Below, piece by piece: positions 1-5,032 of a DNA stretch of 5,032 bases. The notes under the pieces are model-generated. The model was given only the letters and a program-made list of their open reading frames with translations. It was not told the origin of the DNA and did no database searches. Within the stretch, counting starts at the first letter, position 1; every line of letters begins with the position of its first letter. This stretch comes from Planctomycetaceae bacterium (lineage in GTDB: Bacteria; Planctomycetota; Planctomycetia; Pirellulales; Thermoguttaceae). Where the stretch lies: positions 1 to 5,032 of the forward strand of contig JAISNF010000076.1 of assembly GCA_031276415.1 (NCBI GenBank), in the 5' to 3' direction. The translations under genes were made by a program, and so were the position numbers.

Positions 1-222
1 ATATTATTTCACAAAATGAAAGAAATATGGAATAACCAAAATAATCAAGATTTCCAACAAGATGATGAGGAAATCTCCATAAAATCGGCTTTCGGATTAT
101 GGAAAAATAGAAATATTACAAAAGAAAAAAATAAATTGTCGGAATTACTAGATAATATCAATGAAAAAAATATTCATAGCGAAATCGAAACAAATAAATC
201 AGTAGGAAATGAGATATGGTAA
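1..222 (+). CDS. MazE-like antitoxin C-terminal part (possibly 5'-truncated or chimeric)
   Basis: The frame is open from the window's first base, so the gene may start upstream. The first in-window ATG is at 16, has no visible SD, and would give 68 residues. The last ~28 residues (LSELLDNINEKNIHSEIE... ending VGNEIW) resemble the C-terminal tail of MazE antitoxins, typically LEELLAxITPENxHxEID...PVGxEVW, the part that wraps around MazF. The stop codon overlaps by 7 nt the ATG (216) of a MazF-like frame, the usual mazE-mazF arrangement. The preceding residues (around SAFGLWKNRNIT, residues 24-35 from the first Met) do not resemble the swapped-hairpin AbrB DNA-binding domain normally in front of this tail. 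They look more like the C-terminal FGxWKDR-type motif of other small antitoxins. This may therefore be a fusion or recombined remnant. Base composition is much more AT-rich than in gnd. Family assignment is by memory of motifs, without a search. Confidence 0.55.
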   Translation: MLFHKMKEIWNNQNNQDFQQDDEEISIKSAFGLWKNRNITKEKNKLSELLDNINEKNIHSEIETNKSVGNEIW

Positions 223-332
223 ATGATAGTTACATACCAGATCGGGGCGATATTGTCTGATTGAATTTTTTTACTACCGATAACAAAATTGTTGATATTC
301 AGGTTGAAGCGATTAACGCCGAAAACTTGTAA
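216..332 (+). pseudogene. mazF-like toxin remnant, N-terminus only, interrupted by TGA
   Basis: Starting at ATG 216, inside the last codons of the MazE-like frame, the translation is MVNDSYIPDRGDIV, then TGA (258-260), then LNF. MazF/PemK endoribonucleases commonly begin M(V)xxYxPDRGDIVWxxFxPxxGHEQxGxRP, so the TGA falls exactly at the conserved Trp and LNF continues the family pattern for three residues. After that the frame reads on for 20 more codons to TAA (330-332) with no GHEQ or RPA motif and none of the ~110-residue length of MazF. The toxin is therefore both interrupted and missing its core and catalytic parts. UGA recoding as Trp is unlikely because gnd uses TGG for Trp and the lipoprotein gene at 3472 ends in TGA. 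What is seen is a 14-residue match plus LNF in the right genetic context. The toxin identity is an inference from that short stretch. Confidence 0.55.
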
Positions 333-405
333 CGATGGGATTTTTGTTTACAGTTTGTTATTACAATTAACTAATTAACTTAACCACTTAACTAATTTTA
401 AAAAA
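333..405 (+). promoter_or_regulatory. AT-rich gnd leader with degenerate 13-nt tandem repeat, no Shine-Dalgarno
   Basis: Two adjacent 13-nt units at 367-379 (TTAACTAATTAAC) and 380-392 (TTAACCACTTAAC) match at 11 of 13 positions, and TTAAC recurs at 367, 375, 380 and 388. The gnd ATG at 406 directly follows a run of A with no GGAG-type SD, so initiation probably relies on an unstructured A/T-rich leader. A TTTACA at 347-352 could serve as a -35 element, but no well-spaced -10 hexamer stands out, so the promoter itself is not assigned. The repeat could be an operator or simply low-complexity DNA. Confidence 0.3.
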
Positions 406-1893
406 ATGATCGAAAATTATGACATTGGTTTAATGGGTCTTGCCGTGATGGGACAGAATTTGGTTCTCAACATGGTAGATCATGGCTATAAGGTGGCGGT
501 GTTTAACCGTACAGTTTCCAAAGTTGATGAGTTTATCAACCAGCCGGAATGTAAGGCAAAAGCCGAACATCTTGTCGGGACACACTCATTGAAAGAACTT
601 GTTTCAAAATTGAAACGTCCCCGAAAAGTGATGCTTATGATCCAATCAAAGGATGCCGTGCCGGCTCCTGAAGTTACACTTTATCCGAATATTGCGGCAA
701 TTGACGCCGTTATTGAAGAACTTCTGACCTTGCTCGAACCCGGTGACGTGATTATTGACGGCGGCAACACGCATTTTCGTGACACGGAACGGCGTACAAA
801 ATTTGTTGAGAGTAAAGGATTATTGTACATTGGTACGGGAGTTTCCGGCGGTGAAGAAGGCGCACGAAAAGGTCCGAGTATGATGCCCGGCGGTTCGGAA
901 AAGGCGTGGAATTTTGTTAAGGATATTTTTCAGTCTATTTCCGCCAAAGTTGGTACAAAAAAAGATATTCCTTGTTGCGAATGGGTTGGTTCACGCGGAG
1001 CCGGTCATTACGTTAAAATGGTTCACAACGGTATTGAGTATGGCGATATGCAGTTAATTTGCGAAGCCTATTGGATGCTCAAAAATGCCGTCAATTTTTC
1101 CAACGAAGAAATTTACGCTACATTTTCCGAATGGAATAAAGGCGAACTTGACAGTTATTTGATTGATATTACCAAAGACATTTTTACTGTTAAAGATAAG
1201 GAAACAGGAAAATATCTTGTTGATTTAATTCTTGATACAGCCGGTGCCAAAGGAACCGGTAAATGGATGAGCCAACTTGCTCTTGATATTGGCGCACCCA
1301 GTAGTCTTGTTACGGAAGCGGTTTATGCTCGTTGTATTTCGGCAATGAAGGAAGCGCGTGTTCGTGCTTCAAAAATTCTGAACGGTCCCGCCGGAACTTA
1401 TAAAGGTGACAAAAAATTATTTGTCGAACAAATTCGTAAAGCGCTTTATGCTTCGAAAATTTGTTCGTATGCGCAGGGTTATGTTCAAATGCAGGCGGCG
1501 GGCAGAGAATATGACTGGCAGTTACAATATGGGCAGATTGCGATGCTTTGGCGCGGCGGTTGTATTATACGTGCGGTATTTCTTGAGCGGATTAAAGAGG
1601 CTTTTGATGCTGATCCGAAACTTGAAAATTTGTTGCTTGCTCCTTATTTCAGGGAGGTGGTTGAATCGGCTCAGGATGCGTGGCGTCATGTGGTAAAGAC
1701 AGCGATTGAATTGGGGATTCCGGTTCCGGCGTTTTCGACGGCGTTGTCGTATTATGATTCTTACCGTTCTGCGGTGCTTCCCGCAAATTTGTTACAGGCA
1801 CAACGCGATTACTTCGGCGCCCACACTTATCAAAGAACCGACAAACCAACGGAAGGACCATTCCACACCGATTGGATAACTGAAAAACAATAA
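406..1893 (+). CDS. gnd: 6-phosphogluconate dehydrogenase, decarboxylating (NADP type)
   Basis: Cytosolic enzyme of the oxidative pentose-phosphate pathway: 6-phosphogluconate + NADP+ gives ribulose 5-phosphate, CO2 and NADPH. The 495-residue product is complete and starts with the family N-terminus (NYDIGLMGLAVMGQNL). The Rossmann glycine motif is at residues 8-16 and NRT at 34-36 is the usual NADP-phosphate binding site. DGGNT lies at 118-122, GVSGGEEGARKGPSMMPGG at 145-163, and HYVKMVHNGIEYGDMQ at 201-216 with the catalytic Lys204 and Glu211 and substrate-binding Asn208. The KGTGKW signature is at 282-287, FGAHTYQR at 470-477, and the C-terminal FHTDW contributes His487. It is longer than the 468-residue E. 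coli enzyme. About 14 of the extra residues are an insertion around 80-98 (VPAPEVTLYPNIAA region), where the usual MVKAG is replaced by MIQSK. Ala281 stands where the family signature usually has N, Q or S. It is monocistronic here, convergent with the sulfatase gene. Confidence 0.97.
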   Translation: MIENYDIGLMGLAVMGQNLVLNMVDHGYKVAVFNRTVSKVDEFINQPECKAKAEHLVGTHSLKELVSKLKRPRKVMLMIQSKDAVPAPEVTLYPNIAAIDAVIEELLTLLEPGDVIIDGGNTHFRDTERRTKFVESKGLLYIGTGVSGGEEGARKGPSMMPGGSEKAWNFVKDIFQSISAKVGTKKDIPCCEWVGSRGAGHYVKMVHNGIEYGDMQLICEAYWMLKNAVNFSNEEIYATFSEWNKGELDSYLIDITKDIFTVKDKETGKYLVDLILDTAGAKGTGKWMSQLALDIGAPSSLVTEAVYARCISAMKEARVRASKILNGPAGTYKGDKKLFVEQIRKALYASKICSYAQGYVQMQAAGREYDWQLQYGQIAMLWRGGCIIRAVFLERIKEAFDADPKLENLLLAPYFREVVESAQDAWRHVVKTAIELGIPVPAFSTALSYYDSYRSAVLPANLLQAQRDYFGAHTYQRTDKPTEGPFHTDWITEKQ

Positions 1894-1935
1894 CAATAAA
1901 TCCGTAAAAAAATTCCAAAACTTTTACGAATTTAC

Positions 1936-2005
1936 GTCCGCAAATGACCAGATAATCGCAGATGATTTTAATAATTATCTGCGATTATCAATCTCATCTG
2001 CGGAC
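1936..2005. terminator. Two-tier inverted repeat between convergent genes, likely gnd terminator
   Basis: The inner arms GATAATCGCAGAT (1951-1963) and ATCTGCGATTATC (1977-1989) are perfect 13-bp complements. Pairing continues inward (one G-T pair, then three A-T pairs) to a 5-nt loop at 1968-1972. Outer arms at 1936-1947 and 1994-2005 pair over 12 positions with one mismatch and include the perfect GTCCGCA/TGCGGAC. The two tiers are separated by 3-nt and 4-nt internal bulges, giving a structure of about 70 nt. On the plus strand it is followed by the T-rich stretch TCATTTCTTTTC (2006-2017), which suits intrinsic termination of gnd. The minus side has no comparable T tract, so termination of the sulfatase operon here is less certain. 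The stem is stronger and more elaborate than a typical terminator, so it may also be a dispersed intergenic repeat. Confidence 0.6.
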
Positions 2006-2032
2006 TCATTTCTTTTCTAATCCAGCGCAATT

Positions 2033-3436
2033 TTATTTTTCCGCAACATACTTTGCCGGTTCACGGACTTCGGGACCAAATTGCCGTCCGTTGCCTAATT
2101 GTTTCAGCCAATTTTCAGCAGATTCTTGAAGACGTTTAACAATTTCGGGATGTTCTGTTTTTACATCCTTTGTTTCGCCAATGTCGTTTTGAAGATCATA
2201 GAGTGCTAACTCTTGTTTTTTACGTTTGTGGATAGGATACCCTTCAGGAGAAACTTCATCAGTCTTTTCGGAGGTACGATATTCATGCGGAAAAATGAGT
2301 TTCCATCTGGTATCTCTAACAGCAAGTAATTGTCCACCCACGTAAATAGGATAAGTTTCATGAAGAGACACTGCCCCTTCTTTGCCGTAAAGTAATGGTC
2401 GAATATCTTTACCATCAATTTTGTTGCCGGAAAGCGGCGCACCAATAATCGCTGCAATGGTCGGCAAAATATCGATAGTTGCTGCAAATTGATTTGTTGA
2501 CGTTCCTTCAGGAATTGTTCCGGGCTGGGAAAAAATAGTCGGTTCCCTTACTCCACCTTCAAACACCGTTCCTTTGCCTTCCCGTAAAGTCGTATCGTAT
2601 CCGCCGTCCTTTCGACCGGCAAGAGCGGGACCATTATCTGATGTGAAAATGACAAGAGTTTTCCGGCGGAGGTTAAGCCTGTCCAATGTTTTGACAACTT
2701 CGCCGACAGACCAATCCGTCTCAAACACATCATCGCCGAACTTCCCATACGAAGTCTTACCCTTGAACTTGTCGCCCACACCAAGCGGAGTATGGACGGC
2801 ATTATGTGCAAGATAAAGGAAAAAAGGTTTATCTTTATTCTTTTCGATGAACTTGACGGCACGTTCTGTATAACGGGCAGTCAATGAGTCATTTTTTTCG
2901 GCATTGTCGAGAATTTCTACCGTCTTATCCCCTTCTGTGATAAGTCCGCCACGATACAACGGAATAGAACGGTCAGGTCCAATGTCATTAGAATACGGTA
3001 TTCCATAATATTCATCAAAGCCCTGATTTAAGGGAAGCCATTCTTTTCTGTCTCCCACATGCCATTTACCGAAAATAGCGGTGGCATAACCTTTTTTCTT
3101 GACAACTTCGGCAATAGTCTCCTCGTTGGGATTCAATCCAATAGGTGAATTTGCCATTAGGACATTGTGTATTCCAACGCGGGCGTGTAAAGCCCCTGTC
3201 AAAATAGCAGCGCGGGAAGGGCTGCAATACGGGCAAGACGACGCAAAGTCCGTAAATCGTCTGCCTTCTTTAGCGAGTTTGTCCAAGTTGGGAGTTGGTA
3301 TCGAACCGCCAAAAGGTGCGATGTCTCCATATCCTAAATCGTCAATGAAAATCAAGACGATGTTCGGAGTTTCCTCTGCTGCAAAAAGCGGAACAGAGAA
3401 TAGAACAAAAAACAATACAAAAATCTTGCGTAACAT
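2033..3436 (-). CDS. Secreted arylsulfatase-type (S1 family) formylglycine sulfatase
   Basis: A type I sulfatase that hydrolyses a sulfate ester; the substrate cannot be told from sequence. Start choice: ATG at 3436 follows AAGGAG (3450-3445) with 8-nt spacing and directly encodes a Sec signal peptide (MLRKIFVLFFVLFSVPLFA, cleavage near FA-AEE). This gives 467 residues exported to the periplasm or surface. Motifs numbered from this Met: IDDLGYGD with metal-binding Asp32/Asp33; CSPSR at 71-75, where Cys71 is oxidised to formylglycine and Arg75 is catalytic; GKWH with Lys124 and His126; AVHTP with His215; TSDNGP with Asp267/Asn268; and LREGKGTVFEGGVREP with Lys288. All expected active-site residues are present. 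A Cys-type site implies an FGE or anaerobic sulfatase-maturating enzyme encoded elsewhere. It is the last gene of a minus-strand cluster with a lipoprotein and a DUF1559 gene. An alternative upstream ATG (3475) would add 13 residues and overlap the lipoprotein stop as ATGA, but would push the signal peptide inward. Confidence 0.93.
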   Translation of the reverse strand: MLRKIFVLFFVLFSVPLFAAEETPNIVLIFIDDLGYGDIAPFGGSIPTPNLDKLAKEGRRFTDFASSCPYCSPSRAAILTGALHARVGIHNVLMANSPIGLNPNEETIAEVVKKKGYATAIFGKWHVGDRKEWLPLNQGFDEYYGIPYSNDIGPDRSIPLYRGGLITEGDKTVEILDNAEKNDSLTARYTERAVKFIEKNKDKPFFLYLAHNAVHTPLGVGDKFKGKTSYGKFGDDVFETDWSVGEVVKTLDRLNLRRKTLVIFTSDNGPALAGRKDGGYDTTLREGKGTVFEGGVREPTIFSQPGTIPEGTSTNQFAATIDILPTIAAIIGAPLSGNKIDGKDIRPLLYGKEGAVSLHETYPIYVGGQLLAVRDTRWKLIFPHEYRTSEKTDEVSPEGYPIHKRKKQELALYDLQNDIGETKDVKTEHPEIVKRLQESAENWLKQLGNGRQFGPEVREPAKYVAEK

Positions 3437-3444
3437 TTGAATTT

Positions 3445-3450
3445 CTCCTT
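3445..3450 (-). promoter_or_regulatory. Shine-Dalgarno AAGGAG deciding the sulfatase start
   Basis: Read on the minus strand, AAGGAG lies 8 nt before the ATG at 3436. It supports the internal start over the upstream ATG at 3475. It is the only clear canonical SD seen for a gene start in this window. The gnd and lipoprotein starts have none, and the DUF1559 start is not visible. Confidence 0.7.
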
Positions 3451-3471
3451 GTATAGGGGTTATTGAGTGAG

Positions 3472-3948
3472 TCATCTTTTCCGTATTCCCGTTTTCTTTT
3501 CAACGGGAATCTTGGACGTATCAATGACAATATCGTATGTTTGTCTCCCGCCTTTAACTTCATAAGTTAGCGGCGTGTTCTTGTTAAAGGATGCCAGAAA
3601 CGGCAACATTTTTTGTTGCGGCATATTTTCATTTTGTTGTTGTATTACAGTAATTTTGTTATTTCCAATTTGTGCTCCCTTGACGGTTTTGGAAAACCAT
3701 AATTCGTAATTACCGTTTTTATCTGTGAAGGATGAGGAAGGCGAACCGTTCTTATCCAACGGCTGAAACTGAACAATAAGACTTTCGGGAGCGGGTTGTC
3801 CGTCTATCAGGACTTTGCCGCTGACGTAAGCCATGTTAGGATCGCCGCAACCAGTAAACATCAACATAGAAAACAACGCAATCAGGATAAAAACCAATAT
3901 TGACGATGGAAATGGTGATTGTTTAGTATAGATTGTATTAATGAACAT
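3472..3948 (-). CDS. Small lipoprotein, carboxypeptidase-regulatory-like (transthyretin-fold) domain
   Basis: The product has 158 residues. A hydrophobic segment (about 17-31) ends in FTGC, so Cys34 is the likely lipidation site. Phe at -3 is atypical but tolerated in lipoboxes. After it, YVSGKVLIDGQPAPESLIVQFQP (41-63) and TDKNGNYEL (75-83) are the beta-strand pattern of carboxypeptidase-regulatory-like domains. This resembles the common planctomycete family reading VSGKVxxDGxPLxGAxVxFxP...TDxxGxYxL. The later stretch VKGAQIGNNKITV also fits that family. The role is unknown; it is probably a periplasmic or outer-envelope anchored protein. The N-terminus is long for a lipoprotein signal and no clear SD precedes the ATG at 3948, so the start is somewhat uncertain. 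Its TGA stop (3474-3472) lies 35 nt before the preferred sulfatase start and overlaps an alternative sulfatase ATG as ATGA. This points to co-transcription and possibly coupled translation. Confidence 0.8.
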   Translation of the reverse strand: MFINTIYTKQSPFPSSILVFILIALFSMLMFTGCGDPNMAYVSGKVLIDGQPAPESLIVQFQPLDKNGSPSSSFTDKNGNYELWFSKTVKGAQIGNNKITVIQQQNENMPQQKMLPFLASFNKNTPLTYEVKGGRQTYDIVIDTSKIPVEKKTGIRKR

Positions 3949-4043
3949 TGTTTTTTTCCGGTTTGTAAGTTTAATGTTTTGTCCGTCTGTAAACGATACG
4001 GTAATATTGTTTTTTAACTTGTTTTGGTTTACTTTGTTTTTCT
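3949..4043 (-). other. Intergenic gap between DUF1559 and lipoprotein genes
   Basis: These 95 bp are T-rich on the plus strand (A-rich on the transcribed strand). I found no strong hairpin followed by a T tract and no convincing -35/-10 pair. ACGGTAAT occurs at 3998-4005 and again at 4046-4053 over the DUF1559 stop, probably by chance. The gap is long enough for a separate promoter, but nothing in it proves one, so the three minus-strand genes could still form one operon. Confidence 0.35.
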
Positions 4044-5032
4044 TTACGGTAATGTAACGGATTGACCGTCGTCCCTTGAACCGAGCAATTGATAGATACC
4101 GAGATTTGGTGCATCGGTATAAAATTCATCTAAACTTGATGCCGATGTGGTGGAAGCAGGATCGTATGAACCGATAACAGTAAGACTACCATTGTTAAAC
4201 GATATATTCTCACTTACCCAATGCACAGAGGCATCACAGAACAAAAAGTTAGCCCCGCGTCCAGCGTGTTTTGAGGCGATTGCTTCTCGTTCGGTTGGCG
4301 AATTGAGTTTATAACCCACCGCTGAAGAAATCATTCCCAGTGGTCCAGGTCCGGGAGGTCCTGCCCAAACAACAGATAGAAAAATACTTCCGCTGGAATT
4401 TGTTTCTGTTGCTTTTTCTCCGTAGGCAAACACATTGCTTGTTCCATCTGTAATATCGGCAAAAGATACTTTTCTATTTCCATAGCCGAACCCTTTCCAA
4501 CCTCCTTCGTGGAAACTTGCGAGAAACACACCGGTATTAGTTGTAAAATTATGCGGCATGGGCAATGGTGAGGTACCGGTAGTCGGCGCAACTCCATTGT
4601 ACGAAAACAAGCCTCGAATTGCCGAATAATTGGCTTTAGCTAGTTGTCCATCTTCCGGCGTAAAATTTTCATCCGATGGACATATAAAAGAATTAATCGC
4701 TGTTTGTACTCCTCTATTGGGTGTAACGATACCTGCTGCTGTATCGGCATCATACGATTCATACGGCGTATGATATGTTACAACACCAGCTTTATCATAG
4801 AGAGCGGACTGCTCTATGAAAGGCAGTAGCAGGGCTAATGAGGACCAACCGCTGCGCCGTGCTGCGGAAGTTCCACTCACGCTGTCAGTCGAATCGACTG
4901 CTTCCAGATTAGGGGTCCAATACCCATTAGTGTCGTGAAAGTTGTGCAATCCGATCCCAATTTGATGCAGATTGTTTGCACACTGCATACGTCTTGCTGC
5001 TTCTCGTGCGGCTTGCACAGCCGGAAGAAGTA
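4044..5032 (-). CDS. DUF1559 pilin-like protein (N-terminus outside window)
   Basis: The reading frame is still open at the window's last base: upstream of the GTG at 5018 it reads LLPA, giving LLPAVQAAREAARR. That GTG is therefore a Val codon inside the gene, and the true start lies beyond 5032. What is missing should be the type IV prepilin-like leader (xGFTLVELLVVIAIIGxLxAL), about 25-40 residues. The 328 visible codons include, counting Val 5018 as 1: MQCANNLHQIGIGLHNFHD (11-29), WSSLALLLPFIEQ (58-70), FICPSDE (111-117), a central DITDGTSN...YGE stretch, and a C-terminal HAGRGANFLFCDASVHW (251-267). This is the planctomycete DUF1559 or H-x9-DG prepilin-processing-associated family, thought to form extracellular or periplasmic pseudopilin-like proteins. 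Its exact function is unknown. The C-terminal motif departs from consensus, with ten residues between His251 and Asp262 and Ala263 in place of Gly. It is transcribed toward the lipoprotein and sulfatase genes. Confidence 0.92.
   Translation of the reverse strand, partial: LLPAVQAAREAARRMQCANNLHQIGIGLHNFHDTNGYWTPNLEAVDSTDSVSGTSAARRSGWSSLALLLPFIEQSALYDKAGVVTYHTPYESYDADTAAGIVTPNRGVQTAINSFICPSDENFTPEDGQLAKANYSAIRGLFSYNGVAPTTGTSPLPMPHNFTTNTGVFLASFHEGGWKGFGYGNRKVSFADITDGTSNVFAYGEKATETNSSGSIFLSVVWAGPPGPGPLGMISSAVGYKLNSPTEREAIASKHAGRGANFLFCDASVHWVSENISFNNGSLTVIGSYDPASTTSASSLDEFYTDAPNLGIYQLLGSRDDGQSVTLP

Noticed and set aside
216..332. UGA read as tryptophan, which would restore the MazF-like frame
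   Set aside because: TGG is used for Trp in gnd, TGA ends the lipoprotein gene, and even with readthrough the frame ends at 332 without MazF core motifs.
1406..1696. Plus-strand 96-codon frame inside gnd
   Set aside because: It overlaps the certain gnd frame completely and its composition (many Arg, Cys and Met) is that of an out-of-frame translation.
1649..1918. Minus-strand open frame of 89 codons across the end of gnd
   Set aside because: It lies opposite the well-conserved gnd C-terminus, has a low-complexity Pro/Ser-rich tail and no recognisable motif, so it is a shadow of gnd.
1903..1928. CGTAAAA / TTTTACG inverted repeat just after gnd
   Set aside because: A 7-bp, mostly A-T stem with a 12-nt loop is too weak to call a terminator next to the far stronger repeat at 1936-2005.
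3342..3563. Minus-strand 73-codon frame spanning the lipoprotein/sulfatase junction
   Set aside because: It is in a third frame relative to two well-supported genes that already explain the sequence.
5016..5018. GTG as the start codon of the DUF1559 gene
   Set aside because: The in-frame upstream codons read LLPA, completing the conserved LLPAVQAAREAARR motif, so this codon is internal and the start is outside the window.

Overview
The window looks like chromosomal DNA of a planctomycete (phylum Planctomycetota) with fairly low GC. The main evidence is the minus-strand cluster at 2033-5032. It holds a DUF1559 pilin-like protein with the LLPAVQAAREAARR and NNLxQIGxxLHNxHD motifs, a small carboxypeptidase-regulatory-like lipoprotein, and a secreted formylglycine sulfatase. 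These three families are strongly expanded in planctomycetes and often occur together. The genus cannot be determined from the sequence.

Layout. (1) Positions 1-332 are visibly AT-rich and hold what I read as the remains of a type II toxin-antitoxin locus. One reading frame ends in a MazE-like tail (...VGNEIW) and overlaps by 7 nt a frame opening with a typical MazF N-terminus (YIPDRGDIV). That second frame stops at TGA where MazF normally has Trp. (2) Positions 333-405 are an AT-rich leader with a degenerate 13-nt tandem repeat and no Shine-Dalgarno sequence. (3) Positions 406-1893 (+) hold a complete NADP-type 6-phosphogluconate dehydrogenase (gnd), intact at its catalytic residues but with an unusual insertion of about 14 residues before the DGGN motif. 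(4) Positions 1894-2032 separate two convergent genes and contain a striking two-tier inverted repeat, probably a terminator and possibly a dispersed intergenic repeat. (5) Positions 2033-5032 (-) read, in transcription order, DUF1559 protein (5' end outside the window), lipoprotein, sulfatase. The lipoprotein stop and the sulfatase region abut, and the sulfatase has its own strong SD.

How the genes fit together. Gnd is core oxidative pentose-phosphate metabolism. The minus-strand cluster is an envelope/secretion module: a pilin-like surface protein, an anchored lipoprotein, and an exported sulfatase that probably desulfates an external polymer or glycan. No link between gnd and this module is evident. 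I see no convincing wholly new system. The less ordinary items are the decayed, apparently chimeric mazEF locus, the Gnd insertion, the nested intergenic hairpin, and the altered C-terminal H-x9-DG motif of the DUF1559 protein.
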